A DNA stretch of 64,000 nt from Pelomonas lactea (GTDB taxonomy: Bacteria; Pseudomonadota; Gammaproteobacteria; Burkholderiales; Burkholderiaceae_C): the NCBI RefSeq assembly GCF_043555885.1, contig NZ_JBIGHX010000005.1, forward strand, positions 124,001 through 188,000, given 5' to 3'. The first letter of the stretch is position 1. Each line of letters opens with the position of its first letter. A program made the translations under genes and the position numbers. This document shows, one piece after another, positions 40,380-50,388 of the stretch. The notes beneath the pieces are model-generated. The model was not told the origin of the DNA and searched no databases. It was given only the letters and a program-made list of their open reading frames with translations.

Positions 40380-41300
40380 TCAGCGCATGCCTCCGGCAGG
40401 CGCGTTGAACGGCGTTGTCGGTAAGGGCACCGGTCCCGCAGCGGCCTGGCGCAGGCAGCGCGCCATCAGCGCGGCGGCCTCGCCCATGCGCGGGCCGGGG
40501 CGCACCAGCACGTCCGACTCGGCGGGCACCCAGACGCAGATCTTCTTGTCCTTGACCGCGCGGATGCCGGCCCAGCCGGGGCGCTGCGGCAGGCCGCCGG
40601 CGCTGCGCTGGCCCACCATGATGAGCTGCGGGTCGGCGCGCACGACGAACTCGGGATTCAGCTTGGGGAACGGGCCCAGCTCGGGCGGCACGATGTTCTT
40701 CGCGCCCAGCCGGTCCAGGATCTCGCCGATGAAGCTGGCCCGGCCGGCCGCGTAGGGCGCGGCGTCCACTTCGTAGTACACGCTCAGCGTGCGTGCCGCC
40801 GGCGGCAGCTGCTGGGCGCTGAACGAGATGGCGCCGTCGATGCGGTTCCAGATGCGGCGCGCGTCGTCCGGCTTGCCCAGCACCTGCGCCACCTTGCCCA
40901 ACACGCGCTGCACGTCGGCCATGCTCCTGGGCTCCAGCGCGATGACCTTGACGCCCAGCGCCTCCAGCCGGTCGATGACGCGCGCCGACACGCCCAGCAG
41001 CACGACGTCGGGCTTCAGCGCGACGAGGGCCTCGACGCCGGTGTCGTCCAGCCCGCCCAGCTTGGGCAGCGCGCGCACGCTGGCGGGGAAGTCGGAGAAG
41101 CGGTCCACGCCCACCAGCTTGGCGCAGTCGCCGAGCTCGCAGACGGTCTCGGTCAGCGACGGCAGCAGGCTGACGATGCGCCGGGGGGTGTCGGGCAGCG
41201 TGACGCTGGCACCGCGGTCGTCCTTGATCGTGATCGGCGCGGCCGAGGCCAGGCCGGCCAGTGCGAGCAGGCCGGTGGCGAGGAGCTGGGGCAGGGTCAT
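40380..41300 (-). CDS. btuF: Periplasmic cobalamin-binding protein
   Basis: The protein has 306 residues with a Sec signal (MTLPQLLATGLLALAGLASA). The mature part has the helical-backbone binding fold of BtuF/FecB: RRIVSLLPSLTETVCELG, DDTGVEALVALKPDVVLLG, and the long connecting helix. It delivers cobalamin or cobinamide to BtuCD. Its start overlaps the cobU stop by four bases. The C-terminus is Pro-rich. Confidence 0.92.
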   Translation of the reverse strand: MTLPQLLATGLLALAGLASAAPITIKDDRGASVTLPDTPRRIVSLLPSLTETVCELGDCAKLVGVDRFSDFPASVRALPKLGGLDDTGVEALVALKPDVVLLGVSARVIDRLEALGVKVIALEPRSMADVQRVLGKVAQVLGKPDDARRIWNRIDGAISFSAQQLPPAARTLSVYYEVDAAPYAAGRASFIGEILDRLGAKNIVPPELGPFPKLNPEFVVRADPQLIMVGQRSAGGLPQRPGWAGIRAVKDKKICVWVPAESDVLVRPGPRMGEAAALMARCLRQAAAGPVPLPTTPFNAPAGGMR

Positions 41301-41857
41301 TCGTCTTCCTTCTGCACGGCACGGGTCCAGGGCTGGCCGGCCACCATCAACGTCAGCTGGCCGCAGCGCTGCGCCACGGCCTGGTTGAGCCGTCCCAGCT
41401 CGTCGACATAGAAGCGCGCTTCGCGCGACATCGGGCTCACGCCCCAGCCGACCTCGTTGGACACGAACAGCACCGGCGACGCCAGCGTGGGCAGCGCGGC
41501 CAGCAGCGCGTCGCGCTCGGCCTGCCAGGCGGTGAGGTCAGGCCGGTCGTCCATGGGCATCAGCCAGTTGGTCAGCCACAGCGTCAGGCAGTCCACCAGC
41601 AGCAACCGGCCCGGCGCCGCCGAGCCCTGCAACGCCGCCGTCAGCGCCAGCGGCGCCTCGACGGTGGCGAAGCCGGCCGGCCGGTCGGCGCGGTGCCGCG
41701 CGATGCGCGCCTGCATCTCGTCATCGAAAGCCAGCGCGGTGGCCACCAAGGTGACCTGGCGGGCCGGGTCAGCCCGCAGCCAGGCCCGCGCCAGCCGTTC
41801 GGCCTGGCGCGACTTGCCGCTGCGCTGGCCGCCGACGATGAGGTGGTGGCGGCTCAT
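41297..41857 (-). CDS. cobU: Adenosylcobinamide kinase/guanylyltransferase
   Basis: This 186-residue bifunctional enzyme phosphorylates adenosylcobinamide and adds GMP. The P-loop is GGQRSGKSRQAE at 9-20. The guanylate-accepting His lies in RHRADRPAGF, and DCLTLWLTNWL and SNEVGWGVSPMS follow, all typical. It lies 5 bases downstream of btuB. Its partner cobS (cobalamin synthase) and cobT are not in the window. Confidence 0.95.
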   Translation of the reverse strand: MSRHHLIVGGQRSGKSRQAERLARAWLRADPARQVTLVATALAFDDEMQARIARHRADRPAGFATVEAPLALTAALQGSAAPGRLLLVDCLTLWLTNWLMPMDDRPDLTAWQAERDALLAALPTLASPVLFVSNEVGWGVSPMSREARFYVDELGRLNQAVAQRCGQLTLMVAGQPWTRAVQKEDE

Positions 41858-41862
41858 GCTCG

Positions 41863-43755
<1,893 letters not shown>

Positions 43756-43837
43756 GGAAGAAACGCAAACGAACCACCAGCCGTGCTGACCCCCGCAGCA
43801 AGGCTGAAAAACGGCTTGCCGCTGGTTGCGCGACAGG

Positions 43838-44206
43838 CCCCGTCGTTGGCCGGTATCCGGGCTGATGGACGGCTGCTCGACGCCTTCCCGGTGCTGGGCA
43901 CCAGTGGCTCTTGAGTCGAACAGTGAGGCGCTGGGCCTCGTCCACTTACCGTTGCGGGGACAGCTCAGGTTAGGCAGAGCAACGCCAGGCCCCTCCTCGC
44001 GCGCATCGCATCCCCGAATGGGGCGGTCTGCTGCGTTGCAAATCCTCGCCATGGAAAGCCATGGCTCCGGTTTGCGCCTTGCAGCCCATCCCCAGTCGGG
44101 GCGCGCTGCATCGCTCGGATGGACCTGGAGTCGCTCACCGCGTGGCGGCTTGCCCTCCTGATTCCCGTTGAACTGCGCCTGCCGTGAAGACCGGCGCGAG
44201 CACCAA
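43838..44206 (-). promoter_or_regulatory. Cobalamin riboswitch, interrupted by a repeat
   Basis: On the minus strand the conserved parts appear in order: TTGGTGC at the 5' end (about 44206), AACGGGAATCAGG (44157-44169), CCTGAGCTGTCCCCGCAACG (43950-43969), GAGCCACTGG (43901-43910), CGGGAAGGCG (43881-43890) and the B12 box AGCCCGGATACCGGCC (43848-43863). TCAGG (44157-44161) pairs with CCTGA (43965-43969), but 187 bases lie between them where natural B12 riboswitches usually have a short loop. The extra DNA is repeat C. A CGGCAAGCCGTTTTT stretch near 43808-43822 could be part of the expression platform. It lies directly before btuB. Confidence 0.88.
43992..44123 (-). repeat. Repeat C copy 2, inside the riboswitch
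   Basis: An imperfect palindrome whose central block (44035-44080: GTTGCAAATCCTCGCCATGG ... CCATGGCTCCGGTTTGCG) matches repeat C copy 1 at 17423-17470. The inner stem differs (CCATGG/CCATGG against CCGTAG/CTACGG), but pairing is kept in both copies. It occupies the loop between two paired segments of the cobalamin aptamer. No coding potential. Together with the riboswitch it accounts for the whole gene-free stretch 43756-44217. Confidence 0.8.
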
Positions 44207-44217
44207 CGGCGGGCATT

Positions 44218-44628
44218 CTATCGGCGCGCGCTGCTGGCGGCCGGTTTGGGCGGCTTGACGGGCTTTGCCGTCTTGGGCGGCTTCAGGTAGGTGACCTGCG
44301 GCGCGCTGGCGGCCGCGGCGGGCGCGGGCTGCAGGCCGATGTGCGAGGCCTTCTGGCGGCGCGCCTCGGCCTCGCTGGCGCGCCGGGCCGAGGCCAGTGC
44401 GGCGGCCTGCCGGGCGTCGGCCAGATGGCGGCTGCGCGCGGCACGGCTGTCGGCGTCGCTGGGTTCGTCGTAGTCGACGCTGCTGGCGCCCGTGCCGCCA
44501 GGGCAGGGCGAGTCGCGCAGGTCACGGCCGTCAGGGCCGCAGCGGTAGACCTGCGCCCGCCGGCTCTGCGTCTGCGCCATCGCGGGCAGCGCGATGCTCA
44601 GGGCGAGGGCCAGCAGCAGCGGTTTCAT
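44218..44628 (-). CDS. Exported DUF4124-like protein
   Basis: The protein has 136 residues with a signal peptide (MKPLLLALALSIALPAMA). The mature N-terminus QVYRCGPDGRDLRDSPCPGG resembles the DUF4124 motif, with two cysteines likely bridged. An Ala/Arg-rich helical region and a Lys/Pro-rich tail follow. The function is unknown. It overlaps the pth stop by four bases. Its stop codon is only about 12 bases from the riboswitch start. Confidence 0.8.
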   Translation of the reverse strand: MKPLLLALALSIALPAMAQTQSRRAQVYRCGPDGRDLRDSPCPGGTGASSVDYDEPSDADSRAARSRHLADARQAAALASARRASEAEARRQKASHIGLQPAPAAAASAPQVTYLKPPKTAKPVKPPKPAASSARR

Positions 44629-45257
44629 GAGGCCGGAGTTTCCGCTGGCGGCTGCGGTTTGGGGGCCTTGGGGCGCGGGGGCTTGGCGTGAATTTTGGCG
44701 AGCGCCTTGTCCATGTCGCCGCGCAGCATCAGCTCGACGGCGGCGTAGCTCTTCTCGATGCAGTCCTCCACCGCCTGGCGCTCCGCCAGCGGCGGCTTGC
44801 GCAGCACGTAGTTGGCCACCTCGGCCTTGTGGCCCGGGTGGCCTATGCCCAGCCGCAGCCGCCAGAAGTCGCCGCTGCCCAGCTGGGCGCGCATGTCGCG
44901 CAGCCCGTTGTGACCGCCGTCGCCGCCGCCCTTCTTGAACTTCATCTCGCCGGGCGGCAGGTCCAGCTCGTCGTGCACGGCCAGGATCTCCTCCGGCGCG
45001 ATCTTGAAGAAGCGCGCCAGCGCCGCCACCGACTTGCCGGAGACGTTCATGTAGGTCATGGGCTCCAGCAGCCAGATCGGGCCGCTCGCGCCCGGCGCCT
45101 GGTTCACGCGCGCCACGAGGCCGTGGTACGCCTTGTCGGGCGCAAGGCTCACCTTGAGCCCGCGGGCCAGGCCGTCAATCCACCAGAAACCGGCGTTGTG
45201 ACGGGTGTCTTCGTATTCAGTGCCGGGGTTGCCCAGGCCGACGAGCAGGCGAATCAT
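44625..45257 (-). CDS. pth: Peptidyl-tRNA hydrolase
   Basis: This 210-residue enzyme frees tRNA from stalled peptidyl-tRNA. Catalytic residues: Asn10 and His20 (LLVGLGNPGTEYEDTRHNAGFW), the Asp in VHDELDLPPG near residue 95, and the conserved GGGDGGHNGL. The C-terminus carries a Lys/Pro extension beyond the usual 190-200 residues. It follows rplY in the same direction, the standard order, after a terminator. Confidence 0.96.
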   Translation of the reverse strand: MIRLLVGLGNPGTEYEDTRHNAGFWWIDGLARGLKVSLAPDKAYHGLVARVNQAPGASGPIWLLEPMTYMNVSGKSVAALARFFKIAPEEILAVHDELDLPPGEMKFKKGGGDGGHNGLRDMRAQLGSGDFWRLRLGIGHPGHKAEVANYVLRKPPLAERQAVEDCIEKSYAAVELMLRGDMDKALAKIHAKPPRPKAPKPQPPAETPAS

Positions 45258-45286
45258 GGGGCGGGATTATCGAGGTGGGTCGCCAT

Positions 45287-45312
45287 GAAAAAGGGCTCCC
45301 GAAGGAGCCCTT
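45287..45312 (-). terminator. Intrinsic terminator after rplY
   Basis: On the minus strand AAGGGCTCC-TTCG-GGAGCCCTT is a perfect 9-bp stem with a UUCG tetraloop, followed by TTTC. It lies 26 bases past the rplY stop. Confidence 0.9.
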
Positions 45313-45337
45313 GGCTGTGGCGAGAAGCCGGCAGGAA

Positions 45338-45961
45338 TTACTTCTTGCCCTTCTTGCCCTTCTTGTCGTCGGCCGGGGCGGCAGCCACGACGACGATTTC
45401 TTCGGTCTTGGGCTCCACCGGCGTTGCAACGACGGGGTTGGGCTTGCCGTGCGTGACGACCTTGATGCCCGCGGGGATCTTCATGTCGTTGACGTGCAGC
45501 GAGTGGCCCTTGGTCAGGCCGGACAGGTCCACCTCGATGAACTCGGGCAGCTGCTGGGCCAGGCAGGTGATTTCCAGCTCGGTGATGACGTGGTTGACCG
45601 TGCACTTGTCGGTCTTCACGGCCACGGAGTTCTCTTCACCGATGAAGTGCAGGGGCACCTTCTTCGTGATCTTGGTCGTGCCGTCCACGCGCTGGAAGTC
45701 GATGTGCTGGACTTGCGGCTTGTAGGGGTGCATCTGGAAGTCACGCAGCAGCACTTGCGTGACCGAGCCGTTCAGCTCCATGTCCAGCAGGGAGCTGTGG
45801 AAGGCTTCCTTCTTCAGGGCGTGGTACAGCGCGTTGTGATCGAGCTCGATCAGTGCGGGCTCACCGGCGCCGTAAACAATGCCGGGCACCTTGCCGGCCA
45901 CTCGCAGGCGGCGGCTCGCTCCGGTCCCCTGCAGCTTGCGCTCAAAAGCGACGAACTTCAT
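45338..45961 (-). CDS. rplY: 50S ribosomal protein L25 (general stress protein Ctc type)
   Basis: The protein has 207 residues. The N-terminal L25 domain (KFVAFERKLQGTGASRRLRVAGKVPGIVYG) binds 5S rRNA. The longer C-terminal TL5/Ctc domain extends to about 190, followed by a Lys-rich tail (DDKKGKKGKK). GGAGATAA precedes the ATG. It lies between prs and pth, each boundary marked by a strong terminator. Confidence 0.96.
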   Translation of the reverse strand: MKFVAFERKLQGTGASRRLRVAGKVPGIVYGAGEPALIELDHNALYHALKKEAFHSSLLDMELNGSVTQVLLRDFQMHPYKPQVQHIDFQRVDGTTKITKKVPLHFIGEENSVAVKTDKCTVNHVITELEITCLAQQLPEFIEVDLSGLTKGHSLHVNDMKIPAGIKVVTHGKPNPVVATPVEPKTEEIVVVAAAPADDKKGKKGKK

Positions 45962-46009
45962 GGTTTATCTCCAAAAGAGAAACGGCACCCGCGACCAGGC
46001 ACCGCATTG

Positions 46010-46030
46010 AAAAAGCCGTCTTGCGACGGC
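46010..46030 (-). terminator. Intrinsic terminator after prs
   Basis: On the minus strand GCCGTC-GCAA-GACGGC is a perfect 6-bp stem with a GNRA-type tetraloop, followed by TTTTT. It lies 14 bases past the prs stop. Confidence 0.9.
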
Positions 46031-46043
46031 CACGGATTTCCGA

Positions 46044-47006
46044 TCAGAAGTTGTTGTTCTGCTCGGAGAAGAGGGAGGTGACGGACTCGCCGTCGGAGAT
46101 GCGGCGGATGGTCTCGGCGAACAGGAAGGCCACAGACAGCTGGCGGATCTTCTTGCAGGCCTTGGCCGCGTCGGTCAGCGGGATCGTGTTGGTGATGACG
46201 ACCTCGTCCAGCTGCGAGGCAGCGATGCGCTCGATGGCCGGGCCCGACAGGATGGGGTGGGTGCAGTAGGCGAACACGCTCTTGGCGCCGCGCGACTTCA
46301 GCACCTCGGCCGCCTTCACCAGCGTGCCGGCCGTGTCGATCATGTCGTCCATGATCACGCAGTTGCGGCCGTCGATGTCACCGATGACGTGCATCACTTC
46401 GGACACGTTGGCAGCCGGGCGGCGCTTGTCGATGATGGCCAGGTCGCAGCCCAGCTGCTTGGCCAGCGCGCGGGCGCGGACCACGCCGCCGACGTCGGGC
46501 GAAACGACCACCAGGTTGCTGTAGTTGCGGCTCTTCAGGTCCGACAGCAGCACCGGCGATGCGTAGATGTTGTCGACCGGGATGTCGAAGAAGCCCTGGA
46601 TCTGGTCGGCGTGCAGGTCCATCGTCAGCACACGCTCGACGCCAACGGTCTCCAGCAGGTTGGCCACGACCTTGGCCGAGATGGGCACGCGGGTGGAGCG
46701 CGGGCGGCGGTCCTGGCGGGCGTAGCCAAAGTAGGGAATCACGGCCGTCACGCGGCGGGCGCTGGAACGCTTCAGGGCATCGGCCATGATCAGCAGTTCC
46801 ATCAGGTTCTCGTTCGTCGGCGCGCAGGTGGGCTGGATGACGAACACGTCACGGGCACGCACGTTCTGCTGGATCTCGACGGCGACCTCGCCATCGGAGA
46901 AGCGGCCGACCACGGCCTTGCCCAGCTCGAGGCCGAGGTGGGTGGCAATTTCTTGGGAGAGGACCGGGTTCGCGTTGCCGGTGAAGAGAACCGTGTTGAG
47001 CAGCAC
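46044..47006 (-). CDS. prs: Ribose-phosphate pyrophosphokinase
   Basis: This 320-residue enzyme makes PRPP from ribose 5-phosphate and ATP, feeding nucleotide and histidine synthesis. Family blocks are FTGNANPVLSQEIATHLG, the flexible loop YARQDRR, and the PRPP-binding IMDDMIDTAGT near 220. It lies between tRNA-Gln and rplY, the conserved betaproteobacterial order. Confidence 0.97.
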   Translation of the reverse strand: MLLNTVLFTGNANPVLSQEIATHLGLELGKAVVGRFSDGEVAVEIQQNVRARDVFVIQPTCAPTNENLMELLIMADALKRSSARRVTAVIPYFGYARQDRRPRSTRVPISAKVVANLLETVGVERVLTMDLHADQIQGFFDIPVDNIYASPVLLSDLKSRNYSNLVVVSPDVGGVVRARALAKQLGCDLAIIDKRRPAANVSEVMHVIGDIDGRNCVIMDDMIDTAGTLVKAAEVLKSRGAKSVFAYCTHPILSGPAIERIAASQLDEVVITNTIPLTDAAKACKKIRQLSVAFLFAETIRRISDGESVTSLFSEQNNNF

Positions 47007-47072
47007 TTGGAGCCTCTGGATCAGTCAGTGGCTCGCTGAAGCGCGCGCCGGTTCAGCGAAGTATCAGAAGAA

Positions 47073-47149
47073 TTTGGCAGGGGAGGAAGGACTCGAACCC
47101 TCGCATGTCGGAATCAAAATCCGATGCCTTGACCAACTTGGCGACTCCC
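47073..47149 (-). tRNA. tRNA-Gln (TTG)
   Basis: This 77-base tRNA has acceptor stem AGGGGAG/CTCCCCT, anticodon loop TTTTGAT (anticodon TTG), T-loop TTCGAGT and an encoded CCA. It sits between ispE and prs, as in other Burkholderiales, and may be processed from the ispE transcript. Confidence 0.97.
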
Positions 47150-47190
47150 CTACACAGGACACAGCAGAGCTGCTGCACCCCAAAACTTTC

Positions 47191-48096
47191 TCAGTCTGCC
47201 CAGCCCGCGAGCGGGTGGTGAGCCAGACTGCGGCAGATTCGACCGGTCCACTCCGAAGGCTGGGCCTTCAGCAATGTCGCCAGGGACTGGTCGTCCTTGC
47301 CATCTTTTCCATCCCCGGAAAGTACCGAGAAGACCGCCGCCCCCGAGCCCGTCATCCGGGCGTTGCCGAAGGTGTTCGACAACAGGGTCAACGCATCTCG
47401 CACTTCGCTGCTGATCGATTCTGCTGCGGGCTGCAGGTCGTTGCGACCGAAGTCTTGACCGTTGCCTTCGCAGATTCTTTCTGCAACTCCTGCCGAAGCG
47501 GGAAAGCCAGTGACTATAGCCAGCTTTTCGGACCTTGCCAAGAGTTTGCTTGAAAAAATCTCTTTGGTCGCCAGTCCGGCCGGTCCCTTGATGACGGCGA
47601 AGCGCTGCTCGGGCAACGTGATGGGGTGCAGGATCTCGCCGATGCCTTCGACGAAGGCCGGCCCGCCGCCGAGGAAGAACGGCACGTCCGCGCCCAGCTT
47701 CAGCCCCAGCGCCAGCAGGCGCGGCAGCGGCAGCCGCAGGTCCCACAGCCGGTTCAGCGCGAGCAGCGTCGTGGCGGCATCCGACGACCCGCCGCCCATG
47801 CCGGCGCCGGCGGGCAGGCGTTTTTCGAGGTGGATGTCGGCGCCCAGCGTGCAGCCGGTCTCCTGCTGCAGCAGCCGTGCGGCGCGCAGGCACAGGTCGT
47901 CGGCGGGCAGGTCACCGCCGAGCACGTCGTGGCGGGCGAGGCGGCCGTCGCTGCGGCGTTCGACGTGCAGCGTGTCGGCCCAGTCGATCAGCACGAAGAC
48001 GGACTGCAGCAGGTGGTAGCCGTCGTCGCGCTTGCCGACGATGTGCAGGAAAAGGTTCAGCTTGGCCGGCGCGGCCAGGTCATGGAGTGCTTTCAT
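47191..48096 (-). CDS. ispE: 4-diphosphocytidyl-2-C-methyl-D-erythritol kinase
   Basis: This 301-residue GHMP kinase of the MEP isoprenoid pathway has LAAPAKLNLFLHIVGKRDDGYH at the N-terminus and the ATP loop PAGAGMGGGSSDAA near residue 95. ATG 48096 is chosen because GGGGG precedes it and the protein then starts like its family. An ATG three codons upstream (48105) is also possible. It overlaps lolB by about 17-26 bases. Confidence 0.94.
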   Translation of the reverse strand: MKALHDLAAPAKLNLFLHIVGKRDDGYHLLQSVFVLIDWADTLHVERRSDGRLARHDVLGGDLPADDLCLRAARLLQQETGCTLGADIHLEKRLPAGAGMGGGSSDAATTLLALNRLWDLRLPLPRLLALGLKLGADVPFFLGGGPAFVEGIGEILHPITLPEQRFAVIKGPAGLATKEIFSSKLLARSEKLAIVTGFPASAGVAERICEGNGQDFGRNDLQPAAESISSEVRDALTLLSNTFGNARMTGSGAAVFSVLSGDGKDGKDDQSLATLLKAQPSEWTGRICRSLAHHPLAGWAD

Positions 48097-48607
48097 CGCC
48101 CCCATCCAGTTTGGCGCGCAGCGTGACGACCGGCGCGGCCAGCCGCGTGGCGACGAGCGCCGGCGGCTTGGGCTCGATGCGCCAGCCGAGCTGCTCGAAG
48201 CCGTTGGCGGTCTTCTCGTGCGGCGCGGCGGGCCAGGGGCGGGCGCGGAGCCAGTCGAACAGCGCCGCCACCGGTACGGCCTCGCCCAGCAGCTCGCGGG
48301 TCAGCGCGTCCAGGGTGTCGAAGCGGCGTTCGCCGTCGGGCGTGGTCAGTGTGACGAGGCCCGGCGCCCAGGTGGCGCGGGCCACGAGCGTGCCCAGCGG
48401 CGACGTCAGCTCCAGCCGGCCCGCGTCGGGCCCGCCGAACAGCTCGAAGCTGGCCGCACCGCCGGTGCCGCGGTTGTGCTGGTCGCCGGCGACGGTGACG
48501 CTGATGCGCCCGCCCAGGCGAGCCTCGGTGGTGTCGGCGGGCGGGGCCTTGGGCAGCTGGGCGCAGCCGGCCAGCGCCACGGCCAGCAGCAGGGCGGCGG
48601 CCCTCAC
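48080..48607 (-). CDS. lolB: Outer-membrane lipoprotein insertion protein
   Basis: The protein has 175 residues. The start is GTG 48607, overlapping the upstream stop (GTGA). The signal peptide ends in the lipobox LAGC (AALLLAVALAGC), so the mature protein is a lipoprotein. The beta-barrel-like body includes GRISVTVAG, FELFGGPDAGRLELTSPLGT and DALTRELLG, typical of LolB. It receives lipoproteins from LolA at the outer membrane. It lies upstream of ispE, the usual order. Confidence 0.92.
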   Translation of the reverse strand: MRAAALLLAVALAGCAQLPKAPPADTTEARLGGRISVTVAGDQHNRGTGGAASFELFGGPDAGRLELTSPLGTLVARATWAPGLVTLTTPDGERRFDTLDALTRELLGEAVPVAALFDWLRARPWPAAPHEKTANGFEQLGWRIEPKPPALVATRLAAPVVTLRAKLDGGDESTP

Positions 48608-50340
48608 GGCTTGACCTTCAGCCGCTTCATCACGTCTCGCAGCGCCTCGTTGTCGGGCTCGCGCTGCAGACCTTCGGCGAACACGCGGCGGGCCTCGTCC
48701 TGCGCACCGCTGAGCCACAGCACCTCGCCCAGGTGGGCGGCGATCTCGGCGTCAGGCCGGCCGGCGTGGGCCTGGCGCAGCAGCCTGGCGGCTTCGGGCA
48801 GGTTGCCCAGGCGGAATTCCACCCAGCCCAGGCTGTCGACGATGAAGGATTCGCCGGGCGCGAGCTTGAGGGCCTGCTCGATGAGCTGCCGGGCCTCGGG
48901 CAGGCGCACGTTGCGATCGGCGAGCGAATAGCCCAGCGCGTTGTAGGCGTGGTGGTGGTCGGGCTTGAGCTCGATGACGCGGCGCAGCTGGGCCTCCATG
49001 TCGTCGAAGCGACCCAGCTTCTCGCTCATCATGGCCAGCTCGTACAGCAGGTCGGTGTCGTCCTTGAAGCGCTCGGTGCCGGCCTTCAGCACGGCGGCGG
49101 AGCCGGCGTAGTCGCGCTGCTCGCGCAGCAGTTGCGACTCGGCCAGCAGCGCCGCGCGGGCGTCGGCATCGCTCGCGTCGGCGGCGGGCTTGAGCAGCTT
49201 GCGCGCATCGGCCAGCTTGCCCTGGCGGGCCAGCAGGCTGGCGCGGCGGAACCTGACGTCCAGGCCGCTGCCGTCGACCTTCTGCAACGCGGCGTCGGCG
49301 GCCTTCAGGTCGCCGCGCTGCTCGGCCACCTGCGACAGCATCAGCCACGCGCTCTGGCGCCCGTCGGCGCGGGCCTTGATCTCGGCGTCGGTGCCGGCGG
49401 CGGGAACGTCCAGGCGCTTGAGGCTTTCGCGCAGCGCGGCCTCGGCGGCGGGCAGCTGCTTGAGCTCCAGCTCCAGCGCGCCCAGCGCCAGCCAAACGGC
49501 CGGGTTCTCGGGCGTGGCCTCGGTCAGCGCGCGGAATTCGCGAGCGGCGTCGGCCGGGCGCTGCGCCTTCAGCAGCGTGCGGGCATAGGCCTGGCGCAGC
49601 GCGTGCTGGTCGGGCTTCTTCGCCAGGCGCTCGGTGATGAGGCTCTCGGCTTGTGGCTCGACGGGCATCAGGTCGACCGCCAGCTGCATCGCGTCGTCGC
49701 CGTCGGGCATGGCCTGGTTGAGCTCGCGCGTCAGCGCCAGCGCGCGGGCGTTCTCGCCGGCGTTCAGCGCGAGGCGCGCCTCGGCGTAAAGGGCCGCGGG
49801 CTTGAGCGGGCCGGCCTGCGCCTGCAGCACCGGGGCCAGCGCGGCGAGCACGGCCTTGGTGTCGGGCGCGCGCTGGAACAGCCGCGGCAGCGACGCGATG
49901 AAGCCGGGCCGCTGGTCGGCCGGCGCCAGGCGCAGCAGCGCGCGCAGCGGCTGGGGCACCTCGGCGGGCTTGTTCAGCAGCGCCAGCAACTGCACGACGG
50001 TCTGCTGCGCCTCGACCGACGTGGGTAGCGTGTCGCCCCAGGCGCGGGCGGCCAGCAGCGCCTGGTCACCCGCGCGGGCCTGCAGCGCGATGTTGACGAC
50101 GCGCTTGAACAGGGCCTCGTCGCCGGTGCGCCGGGCGGCATCCAGCAGCACCTGGAAGGCGACGCCGGCCTGGCCGTTGTTGAGCTCCAGTTCGCCGATC
50201 AGCAGCTGGTAGAACAGCGGCGCATCCATCGTCGAGTTGGTGAACGACGAGGCGGGCGCGGGTGGGGCCTCCTCGGCATGGACTTGCAGGCCCAACAACA
50301 GGGCGGCGGCGCAGGCGATGCGGCGGACGGTGAACGGCAT
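48604..50340 (-). CDS. Exported tetratricopeptide repeat protein
   Basis: The protein has 578 residues with a signal peptide (MPFTVRRIACAAALLLGLQVHA). About a dozen TPR-like units fill the rest, clearest at 415-540 (ELAMMSEKLGRFDDMEAQLRRVIELKPDHHHAYNALGYSLADR, then SLGWVEFRLGNLPEAARLLRQA). Such proteins next to lolB are common in betaproteobacteria and are thought to act in envelope assembly; that role is not proven. It overlaps lolB by four bases. Confidence 0.88.
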   Translation of the reverse strand: MPFTVRRIACAAALLLGLQVHAEEAPPAPASSFTNSTMDAPLFYQLLIGELELNNGQAGVAFQVLLDAARRTGDEALFKRVVNIALQARAGDQALLAARAWGDTLPTSVEAQQTVVQLLALLNKPAEVPQPLRALLRLAPADQRPGFIASLPRLFQRAPDTKAVLAALAPVLQAQAGPLKPAALYAEARLALNAGENARALALTRELNQAMPDGDDAMQLAVDLMPVEPQAESLITERLAKKPDQHALRQAYARTLLKAQRPADAAREFRALTEATPENPAVWLALGALELELKQLPAAEAALRESLKRLDVPAAGTDAEIKARADGRQSAWLMLSQVAEQRGDLKAADAALQKVDGSGLDVRFRRASLLARQGKLADARKLLKPAADASDADARAALLAESQLLREQRDYAGSAAVLKAGTERFKDDTDLLYELAMMSEKLGRFDDMEAQLRRVIELKPDHHHAYNALGYSLADRNVRLPEARQLIEQALKLAPGESFIVDSLGWVEFRLGNLPEAARLLRQAHAGRPDAEIAAHLGEVLWLSGAQDEARRVFAEGLQREPDNEALRDVMKRLKVKP

Positions 50341-50388
50341 TCAGACTCCAAGCCCCAGGGGCGAGGCGCTGATTATGATTTCCGTCCC

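Noticed and set aside
39248..40408. 386-codon His/Gln-rich plus-strand frame
   Set aside because: Antisense shadow of the btuC permease. The repeated Gln/Arg/His composition is typical of reversed Leu/Ala codons.
47023..47065. Terminator between tRNA-Gln and prs
   Set aside because: TCGCTGAA/TTCAGCGA forms a stem but lacks a T-run. It may aid tRNA 3' processing, but nothing supports termination.
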